The notes under the pieces: generated by a model
What the model was told of the DNA's origin: nothing
Seen by the model: only the letters and a program-made list of their open reading frames with translations
Databases searched by the model: none
NCBI GenBank assembly: GCA_024405065.1
Contig: JAKSPF010000068.1
Coordinates: forward strand, 1-6,782
Direction of reading: 5' to 3'
Origin: Sphaerochaetaceae bacterium
Lineage (GTDB): Bacteria > Spirochaetota > Spirochaetia > Sphaerochaetales > Sphaerochaetaceae
Length of the DNA stretch: 6,782 bases
In this document: positions 1 to 5,660 of the stretch, piece after piece
How positions within the stretch are numbered: the stretch's first letter is position 1
Layout: the number at the start of each line of letters is the position of its first letter
Translations under genes and position numbers: made by a program

Positions 1-624
1 AGTTCTATCTCCGTTATCAACTTTTCCGGTGTAAATCAGATTAACAAACCTGTGATTTGTTTCATCATAACTTTCATATCCGTAAACAGTGAAAATCCAT
101 TCACCTACGGAGAAAGGTCCGACCGTACCTCTGAGTCCGGGCGCAACACCTGCTTTTACGGGTTTAAGCACAAGTCCCTGTGCATTTTTTCCGTCCATAC
201 CGGCATTGTACCTGCGCACGGCTTCAGCCTTTCTCTCATCATCGGTATAAGGGATATAAGTACATGTACCGTCGTCATGACCTGTACCGTCATCTTTCCA
301 AACAGGATCAATATCTAATGCCGACTTAAAGGTAGCAATACTCGTTGTTGCCTCAGAAGCAGAGGCTCTGACACTTGCACCTGTGGTGTACTGACCGGAC
401 ACTTTGACCGCTGTATAAGCCCAGTACAAATCTTCCACTTGGTAAATCAAAGTGTTTTCACTGATTACCCTGGAAGAAGAGCCCCCCTCAGATGAAAAAT
501 TCACCATCCTTACTTCATCTTCACCTGAATCCACACTGTCACTACAGCTTACACCGCAAAACAGTGAAACAATCAGACACAGAATCAGCGTAAAAACAAT
601 GAACCGTGAATTATGTTTTTCCAT
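1..624 (-). CDS. Probable surface lipoprotein, 3' end cut by the window edge
   Basis: The frame is open from ATG at 624 to the left edge, giving 208 residues with no stop, so the C-terminus is missing. The start follows AGGAGG with a 6-nt gap, a near-ideal ribosome binding site. Residues 1-27 form a lipoprotein-like signal: a short basic start, a hydrophobic core FIVFTLILCLIVSLF, then Cys23 and Cys27. Neither Cys sits in a classical lipobox. GVSC at 24-27, followed by a Ser/Asp/Glu-rich tether, fits the looser spirochaetal rule best. From about residue 60 there is a folded, aromatic-rich domain with the phrases EDLYWAYTAVK (65-74), TTGAS (80-84), then GLRGTVGPFSVGEWIFTVYGY (163-183) and LIYTGK (196-201). 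This resembles an Ig-like or other all-beta module. I do not recognise a named family and infer no function beyond surface exposure. It lies 114 nt after the preceding lipoprotein gene and is probably co-transcribed, although the gap holds a hairpin and a repeat tract. Confidence 0.85.
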   Translation of the reverse strand, partial: MEKHNSRFIVFTLILCLIVSLFCGVSCSDSVDSGEDEVRMVNFSSEGGSSSRVISENTLIYQVEDLYWAYTAVKVSGQYTTGASVRASASEATTSIATFKSALDIDPVWKDDGTGHDDGTCTYIPYTDDERKAEAVRRYNAGMDGKNAQGLVLKPVKAGVAPGLRGTVGPFSVGEWIFTVYGYESYDETNHRFVNLIYTGKVDNGDRT

Positions 625-629
625 ATTCA

Positions 630-661
630 CCCTCCTTTTTCTCCTTTTTCTTTTTCTTTTT
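630..661 (-). repeat. 32-nt homopurine tract with AAAAAG hexamer repeats and the RBS of the lipoprotein gene
   Basis: On the coding strand this stretch is purely A and G. It holds three tandem AAAAAG units (645-661, the first one lacking nothing but sharing its flank), then GAG, a fourth AAAAAG, and finally AGGAGG at 631-636, placed 6 nt before the ATG at 624. The ribosome binding site is unusually strong, and the A-rich tract should be unstructured, which can raise ribosome loading. Tandem hexamers are also prone to slippage. A change in unit number would alter the leader length but not the reading frame, because the repeats lie outside the coding region. Confidence 0.7.
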
Positions 662-669
662 ATCGTTTA

Positions 670-715
670 CGGTTTTTACCTTCCGTATCTGTTTATTCTA
701 TACGAAATAAAACCG
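670..715 (-). other. Composite intercistronic RNA hairpin between the two lipoprotein genes
   Basis: The outer arms CGGTTTT (709-715 read on the minus strand) and AAAACCG (670-676) are perfectly complementary over 7 bp. Inside a small internal loop, a second stem pairs TTCGTAT (700-706) with ATACGGAA (681-688) through 7 bp and one bulged base. The loop is 11 nt. On the transcribed strand no U-run follows the stem, so it is not a standard intrinsic terminator. A role in mRNA processing, stabilisation or partial attenuation between the two cistrons is possible but inferred. Confidence 0.4.
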
Positions 716-738
716 GAATTGATAGCCTTTTTTACATC

Positions 739-2637
739 TTAATACCATTCAACACCATTTTTTTCAAACTTTGTGTAACTGTTGCCGTTCCAAAAGTAAC
801 ACTTCACTGAAATACCGTCTGAAAAATAGCGACTTACTCCACCGGAGCCGAACATATCGGCATCGGTTATTGTAAGTTTTCCGTCTAATCCGGCAACATC
901 CTTTTCAACAGTCTTTGTTACTGTTTCTCCCGTTGAAAGTTTTGTTTGTTTTATTGTCCATTCAAGTCTGCTTATTGCAACTGTGTTTGTCTGCTCAAAA
1001 AACACAGTCTTACTCTGGTAACGAGGCTCTACCGTTCCCTGAACAACCGGAATTATGAGTTTTACATTACCAACTCCGCCGTAACCGCGAGGCTGACAAA
1101 CTATGTTCTTTCCGCCGTCTCTTATGCCTTCCTCGTAAGGCTCGGTGTGATAAATATTTATTTTGGTGACTTCACTTCCCGTACCGGTTTCAATAGTCTC
1201 CCTCTCGTATTTATCAATAATCCACTTCCAACTCAGGATTGTTGACTCGTAGCCGTTGGTGTGAGAGAAGACTACATCACCTGCCTCACAGTGAATATCC
1301 CCATCATCTGCCTTTACAAACTCGTTTGCCGCAGTCCACTTATAGTTACCTGCTGTTTCTGCAAAGCCTAAAACTCCCTGTGGCTTTATTTTGTTTGCTT
1401 CTTCAAGTTCTATGGGAAGTTTTGCATCCCAGTCTCCGTTGCCGGTAATTACAGGACCGTAAATCTGGAAAGTTGTTCTTATTGTGACCGGCGTTCCGAT
1501 TCCGTCAGGGTTCAGGAAAACTGCAGATACTTCCGCAACATCAGCATCAACACAACTTCCCGTTACTCCTTTTTCATCAATATATCTTATCGCAGGTCTT
1601 ATTCCTTCCCATTTGTCGTCATAAACAATTTCACATACATGAAGTGGCTGTCCTGTTGCCTGAACCCTCTCAAAACCCGGTTTAGGTCTGATTGTTGCTT
1701 TCTTATCAACATAACGACAATTGACAGCACGTCTGCAAACAAGATTGACGGTGTCCGTTGTTCCCTCATGAGGTCTGTAGTCAAAGTCACCTACCACATG
1801 GACAAACTCTTCCTTGAATACTCCGGTGTGTCCCTGTGCTGCAAGCGTAATTACCTCATCAACTTTATGCGGGTGAACTATCGTTCCGCCCGTAATTGTA
1901 AAGTCTGCTGTGAGGTCATTGGGAATAAAATCCATTATTCTGATTTTTCCGCTGTTTATCACAAGTTTACCGCCTGAAGCAACTTTGAAAACATCGCCCA
2001 TTATAAGAACCTCATCATCACCTGTGCCGTTTATTTCAAGATGACCGTTCTCTTTGACTTCTACAGCATACGGAAGAGTAACATTGTCTTCATCAACAGT
2101 ACCCTTCTTTCTGCGGTCGTCTATTATGTGGTTTTCAAGGACTACGTTGCCCGTATTTACAATAAGAGCCGCCTGTAAGGAAGGATTGTCTTCAAAAATC
2201 ACAGTTTTTCCGTTTCTTATTTTGACTTTTGAACCGTCAAGAATACGCAGGAAATACCCGGAATTCTGAGAATAATCGTACTCAAAGCCGTTATAATCTA
2301 TACAGATTTCATCGTTGTAATCGTCTACGGTTACAGGCCCTGCATGAAAATCCGTGTCTATGTTGCGCAGAAGAAATACAGTGTTTTCTCTTGCTATTTC
2401 ATTTTCAGGAACGTCACGTGAATTTCTTGCGGCAGGAGCAGCGGCTGTCTTGTTGCGATTTATAACATAGTCAACACCAAGCTGGAGAGACATGAAATCA
2501 TGTATACCGGTACTGTCGGAGACTCTTGCAACTACAGCCTTGAACACGTGCCTGTTGACATCATTTGTACACCCGCAGAGGAAGGCAAGGAGAATAAGTG
2601 TAAAGACAACTGCTTTCAGGACCTTTTTTCTCACCAT
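739..2637 (-). CDS. Large surface lipoprotein with beta-helix-like front half and paired W-x-I modules
   Basis: The predicted protein has 632 residues. I chose ATG at 2637, preceded by GGAGA, over an in-frame GTG 18 nt upstream that has no ribosome binding site. Residues 1-23 are a good lipoprotein signal: MVRKK, a hydrophobic core, then LCGC with Cys23 as the lipidated residue. Residues about 125-285 alternate short beta strands with Gly/Asn/Asp turns (SKVKIRNGKTVIF, GHLEINGTG, GGKLVINSGKIRI, ADFTITGGTIV). This pattern is typical of right-handed beta-helix, pectin-lyase-like folds. Residues about 454-495 and 544-575 each carry a VF...TN...W-x-I pattern (SWKWIID; RLEWTIKQ) and look like diverged copies of an Ig/PKD-like module. 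I recognise no named family and see no catalytic motif. An adhesin or surface-structural role is the natural inference. The gene overlaps the upstream barrel gene by 7 nt (ATGGTGA), so the two are probably translationally coupled. Confidence 0.88.
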   Translation of the reverse strand: MVRKKVLKAVVFTLILLAFLCGCTNDVNRHVFKAVVARVSDSTGIHDFMSLQLGVDYVINRNKTAAAPAARNSRDVPENEIARENTVFLLRNIDTDFHAGPVTVDDYNDEICIDYNGFEYDYSQNSGYFLRILDGSKVKIRNGKTVIFEDNPSLQAALIVNTGNVVLENHIIDDRRKKGTVDEDNVTLPYAVEVKENGHLEINGTGDDEVLIMGDVFKVASGGKLVINSGKIRIMDFIPNDLTADFTITGGTIVHPHKVDEVITLAAQGHTGVFKEEFVHVVGDFDYRPHEGTTDTVNLVCRRAVNCRYVDKKATIRPKPGFERVQATGQPLHVCEIVYDDKWEGIRPAIRYIDEKGVTGSCVDADVAEVSAVFLNPDGIGTPVTIRTTFQIYGPVITGNGDWDAKLPIELEEANKIKPQGVLGFAETAGNYKWTAANEFVKADDGDIHCEAGDVVFSHTNGYESTILSWKWIIDKYERETIETGTGSEVTKINIYHTEPYEEGIRDGGKNIVCQPRGYGGVGNVKLIIPVVQGTVEPRYQSKTVFFEQTNTVAISRLEWTIKQTKLSTGETVTKTVEKDVAGLDGKLTITDADMFGSGGVSRYFSDGISVKCYFWNGNSYTKFEKNGVEWY

Positions 2638-3332
2638 CTTTCTCCGAATCTCCACAAAACGCCCATGTTGAGGCTTACAGATATTGTGCGTGCTCCGGTT
2701 TTTTCAAAGTCCGCTTTTTCAAACAGGTAAAGCCCGTCAAAGCCCGCAATGATTGAGAAACATTCCTTGACATCTATTCTTGACATAAGTTCAAATCCCA
2801 CTGCAGGACAGGTGTTGTTGTCTCTGTTTACAAGGGTCACAGCCAAGCCGCCCTTGATTGTGGGTATGATACTTGCCTTGCTGTTTACGTTGATGGGAAA
2901 ACCTACACGTGCAAGAAAATCAAGCATGAAGTAGGGCAACAGACAGTCGGGGTTCAATTCACTGTCTTTCAGTGCCATGAATTTAAAGTCTGCGGTACAA
3001 CCTGCTGAAACTCCCAACCGTATATGCGGCATGGTGTAATCGTAAATCAAATTGAGACCTGCTCCGTAAATCCTCACTGCCCTGCTCAATCTGCCGGAAA
3101 CAGGGTCATAACTTTTTATGTGACTCAGGGAATACGGTGACAGGACTATACTGAACTCGGAGAACATTGAGGGTTTACCGACTTTTTCAAACAAGGGTTT
3201 TTCCTGTTTTCCGCTTTTTTCTGCAGGTACTTTGCTTTTTCCGGAGACACCGCCCTTTGCAGCATCCGCAAAAACACATGACAATGAGAACAACAGGAGA
3301 AACAGAATCAGTAAAAACTTTCTGTATTTCAA
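2631..3332 (-). CDS. Probable small outer-membrane beta-barrel protein
   Basis: The predicted protein has 233 residues from TTG at 3332. That codon lies 6 nt after AGGGGG and yields a textbook signal peptide: MKYRK, a long Leu/Phe core, then VFA at 20-22 before Asp23. An upstream in-frame TTG at 3350 would place the start within a few bases of the predicted transcription start and lacks a ribosome binding site. After the signal comes a Lys-rich linker (about 25-53), then roughly eight amphipathic beta segments (about 57-68, 84-101, 104-118, 132-145, 153-168, 176-188, 191-204, 213-228). The C-terminus is aromatic (WRFGERW), as expected for a barrel insertion signal. Size and strand count fit an 8-stranded OmpA/OmpX/OmpW-like barrel; the specific family is not recognised. 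Cys19 in FSLSC could suggest a lipoprotein, but the signal peptidase I site looks better. It is the first gene after the promoter and overlaps the following lipoprotein gene by 7 nt. Confidence 0.78.
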   Translation of the reverse strand: MKYRKFLLILFLLLFSLSCVFADAAKGGVSGKSKVPAEKSGKQEKPLFEKVGKPSMFSEFSIVLSPYSLSHIKSYDPVSGRLSRAVRIYGAGLNLIYDYTMPHIRLGVSAGCTADFKFMALKDSELNPDCLLPYFMLDFLARVGFPINVNSKASIIPTIKGGLAVTLVNRDNNTCPAVGFELMSRIDVKECFSIIAGFDGLYLFEKADFEKTGARTISVSLNMGVLWRFGERW

Positions 3333-3338
3333 CAGGAA

Positions 3339-3344
3339 CCCCCT
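3339..3344 (-). promoter_or_regulatory. Ribosome binding site that fixes the TTG start of the barrel gene
   Basis: AGGGGG on the minus strand lies 6 nt before TTG at 3332 and is the only good Shine-Dalgarno sequence in the short leader. It lies downstream of the alternative TTG at 3350, so that codon cannot use it. Confidence 0.65.
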
Positions 3345-3360
3345 GAACAACTTTTAGGTC

Positions 3361-3389
3361 ATTTTAACACATAAGTGACATACTGTCAT
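3361..3389 (-). promoter_or_regulatory. Sigma70-type promoter of the envelope cassette
   Basis: The -35 element ATGACA (3384-3389) matches TTGACA at 5 of 6 positions. The -10 element TAAAAT (3361-3366) matches TATAAT at 5 of 6, and the spacer is exactly 17 nt. The bases before the -10 form TGT, an extended -10 (TGnTAAAAT). The expected start near 3354 gives a leader of about 22 nt to the TTG at 3332. It lies just downstream of the rpmE terminator, so the barrel and lipoprotein genes should form their own transcription unit. Confidence 0.6.
3376..3388. promoter_or_regulatory. Inverted repeat overlapping the -35 element, candidate operator
   Basis: TGACA and TGTCA form perfect 5-bp arms around a 3-nt centre. 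The dyad covers most of the -35 hexamer and the first part of the spacer, a position where a bound repressor would block RNA polymerase. The arms are short and a chance match is possible. No regulator gene lies nearby. Confidence 0.25.
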
Positions 3390-3430
3390 CATTTTATCGC
3401 TTTCAAAAAGGTCAATTTTACAGGTTTTTC

Positions 3431-3459
3431 AAATAAAAAACCGGAAATTTCTTTCCGGT
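3431..3459 (-). terminator. Intrinsic terminator after rpmE
   Basis: On the minus strand ACCGGAAA pairs perfectly with TTTCCGGT (8 bp) around a GAAA loop, a stable GNRA-type tetraloop. The stem is followed at once by a run of T (TTTTT, A, TTT). It begins 24 nt after the rpmE stop codon and separates the cinA-rho-rpmE group from the envelope cassette. Confidence 0.88.
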
Positions 3460-3483
3460 CTCTATTCTCTCTATGCTGAGAAC

Positions 3484-3690
3484 TTACTTTGCCTCTCTGC
3501 CGTATCTCTTGTTGAAACGTTCAACTCTTCCGGTTGAGTCAACAAGTTTCTGTGTACCTGTAAAGAACGGGTGGCAGGCAGAGCAGATTTCAATCTGCAT
3601 GCTCTTTGCAGTTGTCTTTGTCTTAATCACGTTGCCGCATGTGCAACGGATTTCCTGAAGTTCATACTTGGGATGAATGTCTTTCTTCAT
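3484..3690 (-). CDS. rpmE: 50S ribosomal protein bL31, zinc-binding type
   Basis: The 68-residue protein is the usual length for bL31, a late-assembling 50S protein that helps bridge the two subunits. It starts MKKDIHPKY, typical of the family, and contains the motif CSACHPFFTGTQK (36-48). Cys16, Cys18, Cys36 and Cys39 provide the zinc ligands of the C+ (zinc-containing) form, as opposed to the zinc-independent paralogue. The tail RVERFNKRYG (55-64) is also conserved. The start ATG is preceded by AGAGG with a 6-nt gap. It lies 75 nt after rho and is closed by an intrinsic terminator. A strong hairpin just upstream of its ribosome binding site could control its expression; bL31 is known to regulate its own mRNA in E. 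coli, but nothing here proves that. Confidence 0.97.
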   Translation of the reverse strand: MKKDIHPKYELQEIRCTCGNVIKTKTTAKSMQIEICSACHPFFTGTQKLVDSTGRVERFNKRYGREAK

Positions 3691-3707
3691 CTTCTACCTC
3701 TGTTTTG

Positions 3708-3742
3708 CTGCTAAAGCAACTTTTGAAAGTTGCTTTGAGCAG
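3708..3742 (-). other. Strong hairpin in the rho-rpmE gap, 6 nt upstream of the rpmE RBS
   Basis: Read on the minus strand, an 11-bp perfect stem (AAAGCAACTTT with AAAGTTGCTTT) encloses a minimal loop. After one bulged base it extends by 5 bp (CTGCT with AGCAG), giving 16 pairs in 35 nt. The 3' side continues into CAAAACAGAGG, the rpmE ribosome binding site, with no U-run, so it does not look like an intrinsic terminator. Plausible roles are a processing or stability element between the two messages, or a leader structure bound by bL31. Confidence 0.55.
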
Positions 3743-3765
3743 TCTTCAATGCGCCGTCTCCGTTC

Positions 3766-5562
3766 TCAGTTTACGGGAACGGCTCCCGTATTCATAAAAC
3801 GCAAGAACGATTCATTATTCTTTGTCTTACGCATTTTGTCAACAAGCATCTCCGTGATGTCATAGTCCTCAAGCCCGCTGAACACGGTATTGCGCAGAAT
3901 CCATATACGGTTTGCCTCGTCTTTTTCAAGAAGAAGATCCTCCCTTCTTGTTCCGCTCTTCTTTATGTTGATTGCGGGGAACAGTCTGCGTTCGGACATC
4001 ATTCTGTCAAGCACAATCTCACTGTTGCCGGTACCTTTGAATTCTTCAAAAATAACCTCGTCCATACGGGAGCCGGTTTCTATAAGAGCAGAGGCTATTA
4101 TTGTAAGAGAACCTCCGTTTTCTATGTTTCTTGCCGCTCCGAAGAATCTTTTGGGTTTATGCAGGGCATTTGAATCCACACCTCCGGAAAGAATTTTTCC
4201 TGAAGCAGGAACGGTCTGGTTATAGGCTCTTGCAAGACGGGTGATTGAATCAAGGAGAATCACAACATCCTTTTTGTGTTCAACAAGGCGCTTTGCTTTT
4301 TCTATCACCATTTCAGCAACCGATACGTGACGTGTTGCCTGCTCGTCAAACGTTGATGCCACAACCTCTCCCCTGACGTTTCTTCTCATATCGGTGACTT
4401 CTTCCGGTCTTTCATCAACAAGAAGCACTATGAGGCAGATTTCAGGGTGATTTGTCGTAATTGCATTTGCAATCTGCTGAAGAAGGATTGTTTTTCCCGT
4501 TCTGGGCGGTGCGGTTATCAATGCACGCTGTCCCTTTCCTATCGGGCAGAAAAGGTTGATTACCCTCATTGATACGTCATTGTCCGTTCTTTCGGTCTCA
4601 AGGTTTATCCTGCTGTCAGGGTAAAGCGGAGTGAGTGAATCAAACGGAACTCTGGTCTTTGCAACAATCGGTGTATCCCCGTTGATGTATGCAATTCTGT
4701 TCAAGGCAAAAAAACGTTCGCTTTCACGCGGACTTCTTATAACTCCCTCAACAGTATCACCTGTTTTGAGGTTCAGGAATTTTATCATGCCGGCAGACAC
4801 ATATACATCTTCCGTTCCCGAAAGGTAACTGTTCTGGGGCGAACGCAGAAAGCCGTACCCGTCAGGCAGGACTTCAAGCGTTCCTACGGCATAGATTACA
4901 CCGTCATTCTGAGCGTGCATTTTAAGAATTTCGGAAATGACATCATGCTTTTTAAGTTCTATGAAATCATCTTCCGTCATTCCGGTCATTTCTGCCAGTT
5001 TGAGTTTAAGGTTATGTATAGGCATCTGTGAAAGGTCACTCACCACAAGCCTTGATTCTCTGTGTGAATCATATTCCTCGGGAGGAATTGAGACTTCTTC
5101 CATTGTGAAGATCTTTTTGGGCTGTTTCTGATACCTCTGATGGTGATATCTTCCGTTGTAGGGGCCTTTTTTTTCACCTTCTTCAGACTGTGAATCCTCA
5201 CTTTGAGAGTCTTCCTGTGCCGCACTTTCGGACTCTTCCTGCGGTTCGTCCTGAGATTCATTCTGCGTTTGCGTGTCACCGGAAGCGGGAACAGAGTCTG
5301 AATCAGCATCCTTATTGCTGTCAAATTCAAGAGTTTTCTGCTCTTCACTGTTTTGAACTGCTTTTTTTGGGCGGCGACCGCGTTTTTTTACCGGTGCTTC
5401 CGCAACGGTTTCTTCTGCAGTTTCCGTGCTTTCCGGACTTACTTCTTCCGTGTTCTGCTCTACGGTCTTGATTACAGCTTTTGCCTTTGCTGCCGGCTTA
5501 CGTCTGATAACGATTCTTTTTTTGACAGGTTCTCCATCCTGTGTTTTTACGTCTTCTTCCAT
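3766..5562 (-). CDS. rho: Transcription termination factor Rho with long N-terminal extension
   Basis: Rho is the hexameric RNA-dependent ATPase that releases RNA polymerase from nascent transcripts. The 598-residue protein matches E. coli Rho (419 aa) from about residue 173, and from Walker A through the arginine finger the offset is a constant 173 residues. Visible parts are the helical N-domain (about 173-215); the RNA-binding cold-shock fold (about 220-292) with GYGFLR (235-240) and DVYVS (252-256); Walker A APPRTGKT (351-358); the catalytic DERPEE (383-388); Walker B VVILLDS (433-439); the Q-loop region GKILSGG (455-461); and the arginine-finger segment SGTRRE (536-541). Residues matching bicyclomycin contacts (Asp383-Arg385, Ser439, Arg442) are retained. 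Residues 1-172 are low-complexity: a Lys/Arg/Ala stretch, KKRGRRPKK (59-67), a Ser/Glu/Asp/Gln block (71-130), and a basic Tyr/Gln/His patch (131-150). The ATG directly follows an in-frame stop; its ribosome binding site is weak (GGAAA, 3 nt away). Confidence 0.98.
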   Translation of the reverse strand: MEEDVKTQDGEPVKKRIVIRRKPAAKAKAVIKTVEQNTEEVSPESTETAEETVAEAPVKKRGRRPKKAVQNSEEQKTLEFDSNKDADSDSVPASGDTQTQNESQDEPQEESESAAQEDSQSEDSQSEEGEKKGPYNGRYHHQRYQKQPKKIFTMEEVSIPPEEYDSHRESRLVVSDLSQMPIHNLKLKLAEMTGMTEDDFIELKKHDVISEILKMHAQNDGVIYAVGTLEVLPDGYGFLRSPQNSYLSGTEDVYVSAGMIKFLNLKTGDTVEGVIRSPRESERFFALNRIAYINGDTPIVAKTRVPFDSLTPLYPDSRINLETERTDNDVSMRVINLFCPIGKGQRALITAPPRTGKTILLQQIANAITTNHPEICLIVLLVDERPEEVTDMRRNVRGEVVASTFDEQATRHVSVAEMVIEKAKRLVEHKKDVVILLDSITRLARAYNQTVPASGKILSGGVDSNALHKPKRFFGAARNIENGGSLTIIASALIETGSRMDEVIFEEFKGTGNSEIVLDRMMSERRLFPAINIKKSGTRREDLLLEKDEANRIWILRNTVFSGLEDYDITEMLVDKMRKTKNNESFLRFMNTGAVPVN

Positions 5563-5639
5563 TTATTTCCATGAAAAATATTAAGAATTCCGGAGCATCT
5601 CTGAAAGAGCCAATGACCCCGTTATTTCATAAATCCTCT

Positions 5640-5657
5640 GTCCGGAAGAAACCGGAC
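5640..5657 (-). other. Short hairpin just after the cinA stop
   Basis: GTCCGG and CCGGAC form a perfect 6-bp GC-rich stem around a 6-nt loop, 3 nt after the cinA stop codon. The transcribed strand continues AGAGGATTTATG with no U-run, so intrinsic termination is unlikely. It may protect the 3' end of the cinA message or help pausing. I see no convincing separate rho promoter in the 98-nt gap, so cinA and rho may be co-transcribed. Confidence 0.3.
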
Positions 5658-5660
5658 TGA

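Noticed and set aside
452..742. Plus-strand frame of 96 codons with a hydrophobic stretch
   Set aside because: It overlaps the start of the minus-strand lipoprotein and the pyrimidine tract, which itself codes for the Phe/Leu run. It has no ribosome binding site.
1639..1977. Plus-strand frame of 112 codons
   Set aside because: It lies wholly inside the 632-residue lipoprotein gene on the other strand. Its Cys/Ser-rich content is not protein-like and it has no ribosome binding site.
2638..2655. Longer start (GTG) for the large lipoprotein
   Set aside because: It would add six residues without a ribosome binding site. ATG at 2637 has GGAGA upstream and gives a cleaner signal peptide.
3333..3350. 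Longer start (TTG at 3350) for the barrel protein
   Set aside because: It lies only about four bases after the predicted transcription start and upstream of the AGGGGG site.
3890..4225. Plus-strand frame of 111 codons
   Set aside because: It is antisense to the most conserved part of rho, where codon constraints leave long shadow frames.
5578..5620. Possible rho promoter with TAATAT as the -10
   Set aside because: TAATAT matches the consensus poorly and no acceptable -35 lies at 16-18 nt; the TTGGCT upstream is 24 nt away.
5640..5657. cinA terminator
   Set aside because: The stem is only 6 bp and no U-run follows on the transcribed strand, so it is listed only as a hairpin.
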